The notes beneath the pieces were generated by a model. That model saw only the letters and a list, made by a program, of their open reading frames with translations, did not search any database and was not told the origin of the DNA. A stretch of DNA of 64,000 nt from Hexactinellida sp. DTS-2022. Lineage: Eukaryota; Porifera; Hexactinellida. The stretch lies in the NCBI GenBank assembly GCA_028753945.1, contig JAPNXP010000001.1:16296501-16360500 (forward strand), written 5' to 3'. How positions within the stretch are numbered: position 1 is the first letter of the stretch; each line of letters starts with the position of its first letter. A program made the position numbers and the translations under genes. Below, piece after piece: positions 21,846 to 32,243 of the stretch.

Positions 21846-22004
21846 TGTAAGATATAGATTATTTAATAATTATCACTACAACCAATCTACAATCAATGTA
21901 TACTATTAATATATTAGGCCTAATATGATGACTGATTTACAGCATTCAATTCCTTCTGTTCTCTTCTATGATTCCTAATCAATTCATGTTTAAGTTACCT
22001 TACA
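21846..22004 (-). repeat. 5' LTR
   Basis: 159 bp, TGTAAG...CTTACA. Carries the promoter in such elements. Followed by the CTAA duplication. Confidence 0.95.
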
Positions 22005-22111
22005 CTAATTAGAACTACAATTTTCTAGATATCAAAGTTTGTCTGTGTATAATAATAAACCGACTCCAAATAGAAAATTAAATATCACTAAGGAACTGTA
22101 CAACTCTGTGC

Positions 22112-22340
22112 AAGGCTGGATTCGGTTAACCGGCTAACCGGTTAACCGTTGTTGACATCGGTTAACGGTTAGAGATTTTATTAACCAGTTAGCCGATCTG
22201 TTGAATATAAGCAGAGTTATTGGGAAATTAATGTATAAAGTATTAAATTTTTGTGAATTTTATCAGAATATGTAGTACTAAATCCATTTCTCATCACCAC
22301 TTAATAAATTTTATTGGACAACATTGATTTAAATTAGCTA
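22112..22340. repeat. GGTTAACCGG-type dispersed element (copy 2)
   Basis: Same sequence as the loop of the foldback element at 13885. It is followed at 22425-22495 by three tandem copies of GCATATTGCTGGACATTAT. Confidence 0.7.
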
Positions 22341-22984
22341 AAGAGCGAAATATATCAGTTAAGAACGAACAAACAACATTAAACAATTCTCAAAAAACTA
22401 TCACTATTACTTTGAAAGTTACTTTGCAATTGCATATTGCTGGACATTATGCATATTGCTGGACATTATGCATATTGCTGGACTTTATTCAAATTGTCTG
22501 GTTGGTATGATGGCATTATGCAAATTGCTACAAAAACCAGCATTTTGCAAAATGCCCATAACATATATAAGTCAAATAAAGACTGAATTAATATTAATTA
22601 ATACGTCAGTACATTGACATTACAAGAGTTTCTAGTAGAAAGGAAATATAATCACATAATCTGTCGTATGGAATATAAAATCTTGGTTTTCGATTCCAAA
22701 ATAGATGCCTACTCGATCTCACGCGATCTCACGTGACCAGACTTTTCGTGACAAGATGGGTACTCTTTACTGACTTTACACATGGATACATGTAATAATT
22801 ATATAATCGTGGGGTTACTGAATCAAGCTTACAATTTTCAATAAGTAGGGAGTTCAAATATTTATTGTGTATATATCGTTAAATATATTCTTTACTCGTT
22901 AACGTAAGAGTATTCGTTTATGAGTTATACAAATGCCCGCCTACTGGTAACAATTCGCCAGTGAACGACCCTGTACCTTACAAT

Positions 22985-24710
22985 CCAATGCACTCAACAT
23001 TAACAGAGTATGGTTCTAGTGACACATATGATTTACCTCCAGGTCCATTGTCAGTGTTTCAGTTTCCCCTGAAGATGACGAAATCGTCAATTTATTGAAT
23101 CCATTTTCGCCAGATCACTCCTCTACACCTACTGTGTATCTTTCATACGAATCTGTGGACGACGAAGATTACGATGAGTTGGATAGTTACATAGGTAATC
23201 CTACACTTACTGAACTAGCGTTCTGTGAAACATCTAAGGGTGGATTGATGATGTTAGAAGGCGATTTTTCTTATTCTAAACCAGGGTTTCATCCAGGCGT
23301 ATGCGACGCGCCTGCAGGCTCGTAATTTCAAAAGGAAACTTTTCTAGGCGCGCGAAAATTGAGAGATGCTCCCATATACGTAATACAAATTGAGCATTTT
23401 AGGCGCGTGTGAGCGAGCTCTAACACAATCTAGGCGCGCGGGAAATTTTGCCTGGATGAAAGCCTGTTCTAAACACCCTGTTACCGGAGATGTTACACAA
23501 TGGCAGTGCGTTCAGAGAGGTTACTGCAAAGCATGGTTGCACACTAAGGGGAATGAAGTAATAGCCAGAAAGAGTATACTATACATTCTCATGAGCGTAA
23601 TTCTCATATATTTTTCAACAGTCACGTTAAAGCTGGAATGAAACGGAAAGCTTCTGAAAGTCAGGAAGTAACGCATTCAATCATGACAGCTTCTATTAGC
23701 GAATTGAATGAGCAATCTGCTGTTCATCTACCCAAAAATCAATAGCCTGAAGAGAATGATAGTGAGAAGCAGAAGAAAAGCCGAGAATGTTCCGCCTGAA
23801 CCATCATCACTACATCATCTCTCTATACCACAAAGCTATACTAAAACAAAAAAAGACCAACAATTTTTGCTCTACGATTCTGGTGCGGAAAGTAGAAATC
23901 AGAAGATTGTAATCTTCGGAACTCAGGCTAATGTGGAGTTACTCTCATCTGCAACTGTTTGGCTAGCTGATGGCACCTTTAAACCAGTGCCAAGCTTGTT
24001 TTATCAACTGTACGTGTACATGCTTTGAAAGGAGGTCCTGATTTGATTTTCACCGGTCATATTTTTCGAAGTTTATACATATTGCTACCGAACAAGACCC
24101 AGCAAACATATTCAAACATGTGGAATAAAGTACTTGATTTATGTCCAACCGCTTGCCCGACACATCTAATTGTGGATTTTGAAATTGCCTCGATTAATGC
24201 ATTTCACAATACTTCCTACTACAAAGGTTCAGGGCTGTTTTTTCACCAATGCCAAAATGTCTAACGTAAAGTTCAACATTTCGGACTAGCAGCAAGATAC
24301 ATATAAGCAAAATGTCAAATTTGCAATAAAAGTGCGAATGCTACCTGCACTCGCGTTTGCAACTCCTACTGACATACCCGAACTTTTAACAACATTTTTA
24401 CATATGGCACTATACTTTGAAGTTACTTATATTGGTAGACATATCGCTAATTCCCCCCTTTTGTCATCACCATTATTTCCAATGGAAATGTGGAATAACA
24501 ACTTCATGATTCAGAATGGGTTACCAAGGGCAAATAATGCAGTTGAGGCATCGCATCCCTCATTTGCTTTTCACATGTCTTGTCAACATCCCTCTGTATG
24601 GCATTGTCAGCCATACTTAAGAGAGAACAGGGTTGGTTGAAGTAAAACAGGCGTTTTATACAAGTGGGCGGAATCCATCAAAACGCAGATATTTTAGAAA
24701 GAGAAAAGAG
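22985..24710 (+). pseudogene. FLYWCH zinc-finger MULE transposase, broken
   Basis: The N-terminal FLYWCH finger reads CETSKGGLMMLEGDFSY, then WQCVQRGYCKAWLHT and HSHE..NSH, giving the C2H2 set. The MULE transposase domain follows: WLADGTFKPVPSLFYQLY (first catalytic D), LLPNKTQQTYSNMWN, LIVDFEIASINAF (second D), then FFHQCQNV and LPRANNAVEA near the third acidic residue. Frames change at about 23090, 23720, 24005 and 24270, and a hAT-like MITE splits the FLYWCH finger. In living relatives this protein cuts and moves the element. This copy cannot. Confidence 0.85.
23282..23466. mobile_element. hAT-like MITE, 185 bp, inside the MULE
   Basis: Ends CAGGGTTTCATCCAGGC and GCCTGGATGAAAGCCTG with the exact 8 bp duplication TTCTAAAC on both sides (23274-23281 and 23467-23474). 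GGCGCG motifs repeat inside. A related GGCGCGTGTGAGCGAGCT piece lies at 34390-34440. Confidence 0.92.
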
Positions 24711-25209
24711 TTAGAAAATTTTAGTAGAGAAAATTTAGTTCTTAAGGGGAGTTAAATATCATTTTACTTTTCATGATTAAAGAGTTCCTTACTTAGGGTT
24801 ATTTATATTTCTTTTAGCGAGGGTTAGAAATATTTACAAAAAATATCACTTATATTTTATGTTCACAATAAAATCATCATGACTTTGTCTTATATCTCTT
24901 GCTATATAAGCTTGATTCAGTAACCACAAAAATCATAGAACAGGGCCGTAGCAAGGGATCTGCGTCCGGAAATTTCCGAACCAGTTATATATTAAACAAT
25001 GCTAATTCTATTGTTGAAGGGCAGCTGAGTCGGAGAGGTTACATCACTATACTGATAATGGCCGGACATGTTTTCATGAACTTGATACGGCCATGTAGAT
25101 TATAAAATTATTACATGTATCCATGGGTAAAGAGTACCCATCTTGTCACGAATAGTCCGTCACGAACAGTCCGTCATGAAATGTCTTGTAGCGAAAGGTC
25201 TGTATCCCG

Positions 25210-25541
25210 TTTAAACTCTGGATCTGCCCCAAATTCAAATTTAGTGTGCCGCTGAAACGTATATGCTGCAATAAGGTGCCGCTTGACAAAAAGGTTGGGA
25301 TTGGTAACCACTGCTATTTAGAAGTAATATCTAAATTCGGTTTCTAAAACCTATAACTTTAAATACAATACTGACCAACAAACAAACAAAAACGATGGAG
25401 TTCTAACAAGATATATACTAAACGTAGATTATTATGATTTTTGTAAGAGCTTAATCTCTACAATAGTACGTGAATGTCGATATTTAGTGGTTTTATTAGT
25501 TATCATATAATTCCTTTACAAACTGAACAAATTGTTTGTAT
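25210..25541 (-). repeat. 3' flank of the second zinc-finger copy
   Basis: Aligns with 10230-10532 and 540-860, including AAAAAGGTTGGGATTGG and AACGATGGAGTTCTAACAAG. Confidence 0.75.
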
Positions 25542-26660
25542 CTATTCTGTATCGCAGAAAACAAATTGGGATGCCCTCTGTTTTTCCCGTAAGTGGATGA
25601 GAGCATGTCTCTTGAGATAACTCCCCGTAGAAAACTTCTTATTGCACGTGATACATTTGTAGAATTTCTCCATAATGTGAGAACTCATGTGAACCGAAAG
25701 ATTACAAGCTCTAAGAAACATCTTATTACATAGGAAACATTCGTAAGACCTCTCTCTGGTGTGAGTAAGGAGATGTCTGTTCAGGGTACCTTTTTGTGAG
25801 AATTTCTTATCACAGAGAGTACATGGGAAAGGCCTCATACCAGTATGGGTAAGGACATGTCTATTCAGACTACTTGAATCCGAGAACTTCCTAATACAGA
25901 GAGTGCATGGGAAAGGCCTCATACCAGTGTGAATAAGGACATGTCTGTTAAGAGTGCTTTTATCTGAGAATTTCTTAATACAGAGAGTACAAGGGTATGG
26001 CCTTTCACCGGTGTGAGTACGTTTGTGAATCGTCAAACCGGAGGAGTATGCAAACCTTTTCTCACATAAAGTACATTTATACGGTTTTTCTCCGGTGTGA
26101 GTAAGGACATGTCTATTCAGAGATCTATTATCTGAGAACTTCTTAATACAGAACGTACATGAGAAAGGCCTCTTAACAGAATGAGTAAGGACATGTCTGT
26201 TAAAATAGCTTTTATCTAAGAACTTCTTAATGCAGAGAGTACATGGGAAAGGCCTCTTACCAGTATGAGTAAGGACATGTTTGTTCAGAGAGCTTTTATC
26301 TGAGAACTTCTTAATACAGAGAGTACAAGGGTATGGCCTTTCACCGGCGTGAGTACGTTTGTGAATCGTCAAACTAGAGGAGTATCTAAACCTTCTCTCA
26401 CATAAAGAACATGTATACGGTTTCTCTCTGGTATGAGTAAGGACATGTCTATTCAGAGATCTATTATCTGAGAACTTCTTAATACAGAAAGTACATGGGA
26501 AAGGTCTCTTACCAGTGTGAGTAAGGACATGTCTGTTAAGAGAGCTTTTATACGTGAACTTCTTAATACAGAGAGTACAAGGGTATGGCCTCTCACCAGT
26601 GTGAGTTCGTTTCTGCATCGTCAAACTATTATTTTGAGCAAACCTTTTCTCACATGACAT
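25542..26660 (-). CDS. C2H2 zinc-finger protein, twelve full fingers
   Basis: The 372-codon frame gives twelve C2H2 fingers of the same type as the 10.5 kb gene: PCTLCIKKF...[11 protein letters not shown] units, two KCTLCEKRF...[11 protein letters not shown] units and divergent last fingers ([18 protein letters not shown]). A nuclear DNA-binding role is expected from the family; the target is unknown. Compared with the paralogue it carries two extra neighbouring fingers (positions 5-6) and one more (position 8), as after unequal exchange between repeats. It starts with the same damaged finger (MSCEKRF, first Cys missing, first His replaced by Gln) and the same out-of-frame finger upstream. 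The frame is intact. Confidence 0.78.
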   Translation of the reverse strand: MSCEKRFAQNNSLTMQKRTHTGERPYPCTLCIKKFTYKSSLNRHVLTHTGKRPFPCTFCIKKFSDNRSLNRHVLTHTREKPYTCSLCERRFRYSSSLTIHKRTHAGERPYPCTLCIKKFSDKSSLNKHVLTHTGKRPFPCTLCIKKFLDKSYFNRHVLTHSVKRPFSCTFCIKKFSDNRSLNRHVLTHTGEKPYKCTLCEKRFAYSSGLTIHKRTHTGERPYPCTLCIKKFSDKSTLNRHVLIHTGMRPFPCTLCIRKFSDSSSLNRHVLTHTGMRPFPCTLCDKKFSQKGTLNRHLLTHTRERSYECFLCNKMFLRACNLSVHMSSHIMEKFYKCITCNKKFSTGSYLKRHALIHLREKQRASQFVFCDTE

Positions 26661-26760
26661 AATGTGTATTTATACGGTTTGTCTCTGGTGTGGGTAAGAT
26701 TATGAGTCTTCAGACTGCTTTGATTGGGAAACCTCTTCTTGCAAACGACACAACGTGAGA
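26661..26760 (-). pseudogene. Out-of-frame upstream zinc finger (second copy)
   Basis: Reads CVVCKKRFPNQSSLKTHNLTH, then the same 5 bp ATGTC/ATGTG duplication and Cys-to-Tyr change as at 11406-11507. The damage is shared by both copies. Confidence 0.6.
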
Positions 26761-26947
26761 TTTCAGTACCAAATGATTAGGTATGGTTTTTTTCTGAGTT
26801 TGTACAAAAATTATTACTAAACTAAGTCTTATTAATTGATTAAGATTTTATAACTCAAATCAAATTTTCAGCTGATTTAAATTTTTATATAAAAGTATGA
26901 TTTTTGCGCAGATTCTAACTATTAAGGAAGAGCTTGTAATTGATCAA

Positions 26948-27068
26948 AAAATCTAAACTGCAGCTGTGCCGACAGTATTTCCTTTGGAGGCACTATCAAT
27001 GAACCACCCATCAAAATATAGTGCCTCCAAATGAAATACTGTCGGCACAACTGCAATTTTGGATTTTT
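26948..27068. repeat. Hairpin MITE, GCAGCTGTGCCGAC family (copy 2)
   Basis: Arms CTGCAGCTGTGCCGACAGTA and complement, with GTGCCTCCAAA pairing inside. Followed by TTTTTCGTCATATCATCAACG, as in the other copies. Confidence 0.8.
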
Positions 27069-27163
27069 CGTCATATCATCAACGCCTCAAGGTGTTAAGA
27101 TCCATTTGCCAAGTTGTTCGAGCCACAAGGAACAATTGATATATAATTGATAATTTGTTTATA

Positions 27164-27347
27164 CAGTCAACTCCGCTTAATAGAGCCACCGGTTAATCGG
27201 TTTCTCCGCTTAATTGGGTCAAAATTTCACAGGATTTACAGGACAGAGTTACAGTTTGGCTTACAATATTTTCGGTTAATCGGTTTCTCCGCTTAATCGG
27301 GTCGAAACAACCTGACCCGAGGTGGCCCTATTAAGCGGAGTTGATAG
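27164..27347. mobile_element. Pogo-like MITE, CAGTCAACTCCGCTTAATAG family (copy 1)
   Basis: Ends CAGTCAACTCCGCTTAATAG and CTATTAAGCGGAGTTGATAG next to TA. Copy 2 is at 52911-53098. Confidence 0.8.
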
Positions 27348-27551
27348 TATCTTAATTTTTTCGGCAATATTATCAACAGTTAATTTAATTATAAACAATT
27401 CCTTTTCATTTCATTTAGTTTGCTTTTAATCCATTGTATATAAATACTCAATTAAATAGAAGCCAGTTCGAATTCACAAGTAGAATTAATAAAATTATCG
27501 CAAGTTGAAAGTTGAAACAATACAATTAGATTTAACAGTTTTACTCAAAAG

Positions 27552-27736
27552 TCAAAATTTAATTAAGTGTGAACGCTTCTCCTCGTAGAAGCTGAACTGC
27601 TGGTTTATGTCTGAAATCTGGTGCTCCATCTCCCCCCATTGGTCGCACTGCAGCTTCAGGAGGTCCACCAACTCACCCGCTAGGGTGCTGATCTGGATGG
27701 CGACACACATTGACGAGTCTACTGACATGTTGGTAG
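27552..27736 (-). CDS. Abi (Abl-interactor)-like exon, isolated
   Basis: A GC-richer island in AT-rich DNA. On the minus strand TTCCTTAG looks like an acceptor and is followed by a frame of about 60 codons. It contains VAIQISTLAGELVDLLKLQ, then QWGEMEHQISDINQQF and YEEKRS. This lines up with the Abi homeodomain-homologous region (V-A-x-Q-I-x-x-L-A, LL-x-x-Q, M-E-x-x-I-x-x-I-x-Q), which assembles into the WAVE actin-nucleating complex. The frame ends in TGA after LIKF, and no GTAAG donor follows. It may be a last exon, a pseudogene fragment, or an internal exon with an unusual donor. No other Abi exon was found nearby. Confidence 0.5.
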
Positions 27737-28579
27737 CTAAGGAATCTTAAACCCTGGGTTAGCAAATGAGTAATTTTAATTAATTAGCTATGTCCATTAA
27801 TTAATTAGTTGACATACTTTAACAGGGCTTTACATAAATCATTTTGATTATTTAAAAAAAAATCAAATCAATGATTTATGATTGATCTTTGGGTAACATT
27901 CTATGATTTGATGATTGATTTTTTCCTTTTCATTTTTAGAGTGATTTGATTTTGATTGATTTGTGAAAAGTTAATGATTTGATTTTTATTTAATTCAAAT
28001 CATTTTTCTGCTCTGTTAATAATATAACTAATAATTTATGTTATATGTTCTTCCACTTCAGGAGGTTATAGTAGTATGAACACGTTAAATACAATTGCGG
28101 GTCTATGTGCATTTTATCGTTTCACTTCACCCCCGTTTGAAACTACAATCACTCAGCTAAATGGAAACCCAAGTTTGACCAGGAACAACCCAATACCAAG
28201 TCTTAGATTGCTCCGGTTTAATGGGTGAAATATACTAATGTATATACTATTACTATCAACTTCGCTTATTAGTCTCCTCGGAATGAGTTATTTTGACCTT
28301 TTTATAGGTACATCTGAAAAGGATTACTAATTTATAGTTACATGTATTTTTATCTCTAACTATAACATTTATTGTAAAAAGAATCAATGGACTTAACGAC
28401 ATCCATGGTCCAAAATTTAACACTAATGAACAGGCCTTATTATAACGTAGGTCACGGATAATGTTATTTGCATATTAATGAAAATAAAAAATAAAATCCC
28501 GTCTGCCGTCCGTTTTTTTTGAAAAAATCCGGATGATAAACAATTAATTTATTTGACCTGGCCTAAATGATATTTGTTA
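27737..28579. other. AT-rich stretch with an eroded hAT-like repeat
   Basis: 27821-28012 has weak inverted ends (AACAGGGC and GCTCTGTT) around many ATCAAATCAATGATTTATGA-like units, resembling the element at 48824-49189. No gene is seen. Confidence 0.4.
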
Positions 28580-29658
28580 TCTATCTATAGTACTATTAAA
28601 ACACAAGGCTGGGTGTATATGTGTATATATACACTAACCAGCCAAATGTATTTGAACAATAAGGATTTTAATGGACACACATTACTCGTCCGGTAACTTA
28701 TTAACGGCTATCTAAACTACTCTGAAATGACAATAAATATATTATTATAGATATAAATTACAAAAAATTGTGATTTCTATTCAATTTTGAAAAAATTCAC
28801 GAAGTGGCATAAGTGTTTCTGCCATGTGCCACTTGTGGCATAAGTGGCACAAATGGAAATGTGGCTGTATCACAGCAGAAAATATTCGGATTGATTTGAA
28901 ATAAAGCACTTAGAATAATTTAACCATGTGGAATTCAAATCTGCTATCAGAATTAATATATTAACATTGCATCTTAATGATCACAAATTATTTATTTAAT
29001 TAGCTAATTATATATTTAATGAGTTTAACGCCTCCATAAAGATGTAAATTCGAAGACTTTGCTGTTTTATTATACTTTACACATCGTTTCATGTAAATAG
29101 CCATTTTGTAACATCTACTAATGTAATTATGCTGGTATAACCTCAAATGTCGGAATACCAATTATTGCTGTTCAAATACTTTTGGCCGGTTAGTGTATAT
29201 TTGTTTGTATGTTACGAGTTGATTGAAGAAAGTGGACGGTTTCCAAATGTGATTTTTGGCATATAGGGGTAACTTTTGGCACCCGCCAACAAGTTGAGGT
29301 TTCCACTCAAAATTCTCAAACCTCGACAAGTTATGAAGTCATTGTCACATTTCGTGAACCCTGAAAATTCAATTAATCGCACATAATTCGCGCCCTCTAA
29401 GAGATAAAAATCTGAAAATTTAATAGAACATGCACACTAATGATGCGGACACGTTGGTCACACCAAATCACCAATATGCTTATTCATTTTCGCGTGATGA
29501 CGTAATCATTAAAATTTCACAATGTTAAATTTGACTATTTAAGCCTATTTACGCTTTATAATGAATATTAGGAGTATATAAACCACACACCAACCGCAAA
29601 GCGGTTGATGTGTGGTTGTGTTCTGCTGCGAAGCGACCAAGCAAGCGAAGCGCGCTAG
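28580..29658 (+). mobile_element. Helitron, non-autonomous, with nested MITE
   Basis: Starts A|TCTATCTATAGTACTATTAA, ends GCAAGCGAAGCGCGCTAG|T with AACCGCAAAGCGGTT hairpin upstream. TC, CTAG, hairpin and A|T insertion are the full Helitron set. Its 3' half is repeated inverted at 11631-12120. About half its length is the Tc1-like MITE. No Rep/helicase coding. Confidence 0.7.
28632..29195. mobile_element. Tc1/mariner-like MITE, 564 bp
   Basis: Inverted ends CACTAACCAGCCAAATGTAT / TTGAACA and complement with GGCCAAAAGTATTTGAACA, flanked by TA on both sides. The end sequence is of the Tc1 type. The middle holds no transposase frame. It is inserted in the Helitron, so it is younger than it. Confidence 0.85.
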
Positions 29659-31560
29659 TAGCCTAGTACTATAATATAATAGAATCTATCACTGAGTGCC
29701 TATCACGAAGTAACCTGTCCCCTAATGTAAGTGTTCCTTCTCAAGGGGAAAATTACTTCGAAGTAACTTGTTCTCCTTTGTACTTTACAGTACAATATAT
29801 TTATACTGTAACAGTGAACCGTCGTTAATAAATTAAATGACCAGCTTTCCCTCGACACCATACAAATTAAATGATAATAACAATTTAATTTCTAAACGCT
29901 CCACAAACATTACATAGTCCGTTCGTCCGTCCGTTCGCCCCTGTAACTCTTTGCTGCATTACCCGATCCTGACGATGCTAATATCAATCGAAAGGAAACA
30001 GCGGGAAACATACGGGGATTCAATTTCACTAGAAAGGTGTTAGTTCCATAATTATACAGCATTTTGGAGGCATATATAAGCCTATGTTCTAATCTATTGG
30101 TTATTGCCAACTAGATTGTTATTAATCCTATTGGTTACTATACCTAACTGGATTGCCTATAAATAAAACATGTTGCACAATTTTAAACCTAAAGCACTTA
30201 AAACATCATGCAACATACAGTTCAGTCTTGATCCGCACACGTTGCTTGGATTGATTATAATAGGCATATGCAAGAACAACCTCAGATCTGGCAATCCAGC
30301 GATAAATCATTGGGGTACTTCATATTGGTGAGATCTACAATCTTGTTATCCTTATCACGGAGATGGCATGCATTATCAATTTATGATATATCAAGTACAA
30401 CGAAGTATATAACCAATAATAAGCTAGAAACTTTTACTTGGTCCCGTAGATAGGAAATTTGCGTGAGCCAGTGTGTTACAGACTTTGGGTACAATGAATA
30501 CATCAGAAACATACAAGCAAATATATACAATGATACAACCTAGCATAGTTACATATTATAATATACAGTATAGATATTAGCAGTTTTTAACCGGTGTAAG
30601 AGCGCTTTGGGGACCCCAACGTTTTAGCCCCCTATCCCTAAAGCCCTAGCGTTTTAGGGATCCCATCCTAATATCGCTTGTGTCTTAAATCCCAGGGACA
30701 CAAAGCTAGCGATTTAGGGACAGGGGCCCTAAAACGCTGGGATCCCCATAGCGTGCTTACACCAGGACTAACAATTCGTCTTGATTCCTCTTGTCGTTTT
30801 CAATAATAAATAAACAAATTTGAAAAGATTAAATAGAGCACAAATTTAGTTTAATTTGAGACATATAATTAGTTTCCATAAGTTTCAGACCTGATTAAGT
30901 GGAACTGGGAGTGGTATTGTGTCTTGAACTAACATCTCATTGCTTTTGAATGGGCGTGATGATAATAATGGGAAAGTTGTGGAAGTTTTTTTGTTTAAAC
31001 GTAGTAATCTACTATATCTCTATGTAATTAGCTACATGAATAACTTTCCCCTACTTTCCAGTTATTATCATAACAACTAATGAATTGATATGGTATGTTT
31101 AAGCTACAAAGTTGTCAAAGTATATAATTATAAGATCAAGTCTCCAACGACAAAATAAAGCATTTCAACAAACTAATTTCGTGCAACACTCAAATGGTCA
31201 CTATTATGTCACTCAAACCTTTTGAAGATCTCGATTTTCCGCCATAGAAATAGCCTAAACCTTTGACCCTCTTATCGAACAGCTGATCGTGAGGGACGCT
31301 TTCATATTAGTTGCAAATGCAACTAATGAGTGTCAAAGTAAACACAAACATTATTATCCATCAAAAAGCCACTGACCAGTATAAACAAGGCCTAGAGGAT
31401 CTGTTGAAACCTAGCATTACTACCGTGCCCTCTCTTTAAATGACCCACACTCCTAACGCTATGATATCTAATCTCAGAATTCGGTAAGGTGTTTGGGAGG
31501 TAGCCGACTGTTCTAAGAGATTTGAAACCACACTAACGTATAACAGCTGGAAATAAAAGG
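29659..31560. other. Gene-free, repeat-bearing stretch
   Basis: 29740-29920 repeats parts of 275-430 and 12060-12120. 29920-30110 has CCGTCCGTTCGCCC-type dispersed sequence. The rest is AT-rich without support for a gene. Confidence 0.45.
30594..30763. mobile_element. GC-rich MITE, GGTGTAAG ends
   Basis: Ends GGTGTAAGAGCGCT and AGCGTGCTTACACC. The inside also pairs (CCCCAACGTTTTAG with CTAAAACGCTGGG). A clear target duplication was not seen. Confidence 0.7.
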
Positions 31561-32243
31561 AATGGTCTCAATGAAACCGAAGCCTATAGTCTCCATTGAC
31601 GAAACAAACCAATTAATCTACTTAGCTAATAATGGCAACTCTCGAATACAAGTGGCGTCCTTTGAAGGGAAGTTTGTAACAAGCTTCGGAAAAGATTACT
31701 CAATGAACCATATGACATAGCTGTGACAGAAGTAGTGTTGCGGGCTCAGGACACTAATTAAACCAACGCGGCCGATACTTCTATCGACACAAATGGGATG
31801 TATTTATTGCATAAATCACGAATATAAAATACCCCAAATTACAATTCAGAGTTTCGGAACTGGACAACTAGACTACCTTCATGATGTGGAAATAACTAAG
31901 GAATGCGTTGTGGTGGTGGATTGGAAATGAGCCGTTTTCATTCTTTTCAGAAAAGAACCTTCCTCAATTCCTGCATTTCTCAGGGAGAGGGACAGCCGTG
32001 TTCTTCTGTTTGGATCCAACTGGAACATCACCATTTACATCACACTGAAATATCATACTGAACAGCATGCCATAAAGATTCAAAAGCGGTTACCACTTCC
32101 ATACCATGGGGAAGATTGGATACAGAAAAGGGGAGTTTATTGGACCATTTGGTATTTCTATATCTCAATTAGGAACTATATTTGTTGAATCTGATAATCC
32201 TAACTACTCATTACAATGTTTAAAATTTGTGTACTTTGCCTAA
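31561..32243 (+). pseudogene. NHL-repeat protein relic (TRIM-NHL-like)
   Basis: Pieces of a beta-propeller can be read in the plus direction: VSIDETNQLIYLANNGNSRI and QVASFEGKFVTSFGK (one NHL blade), LNEPYDIAV-like text, then GEFIGPFGISISQLGTIFVE followed by SDNPNYSLQ (a later blade). Frames change and stops intervene, so no continuous protein is left. In intact relatives these repeats form the substrate- or RNA-binding end of TRIM ligases or similar proteins. RING or B-box parts were not found upstream. Confidence 0.55.

Larger units (their letters stand above)
17319..22004 (-). mobile_element. Ty3/gypsy LTR retrotransposon, complete but frameshifted
   Basis: Two 159 bp LTRs (17319-17477 and 21846-22004) differ at two positions. 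They start TGTAAG and end CTTACA, and are flanked by CTAA duplications (17315-17318 and 22005-22008). On the minus strand the order is gag, protease, reverse transcriptase, RNase H, integrase, as in Ty3/gypsy. The primer site and polypurine tract are both present. No envelope gene is seen. The interior is broken at least four times although the LTRs are almost identical. Confidence 0.95.
22745..25152 (+). mobile_element. MULE transposon with inverted ends
   Basis: The left end TTCGTGACAAGATGGGTACT, then CTTTAC and CATGGATACATGTAATAATT, is matched in reverse at 25098-25152. The left copy has 10 extra bases. The ends enclose a FLYWCH-MULE transposase relic. No clean 8-10 bp target duplication was seen. 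Confidence 0.75.

Noticed and set aside
29910-30110. 66-codon minus-strand frame
   Set aside because: Sits in dispersed CCGTCCGTTCG-type repeat; no domain, no splice context.
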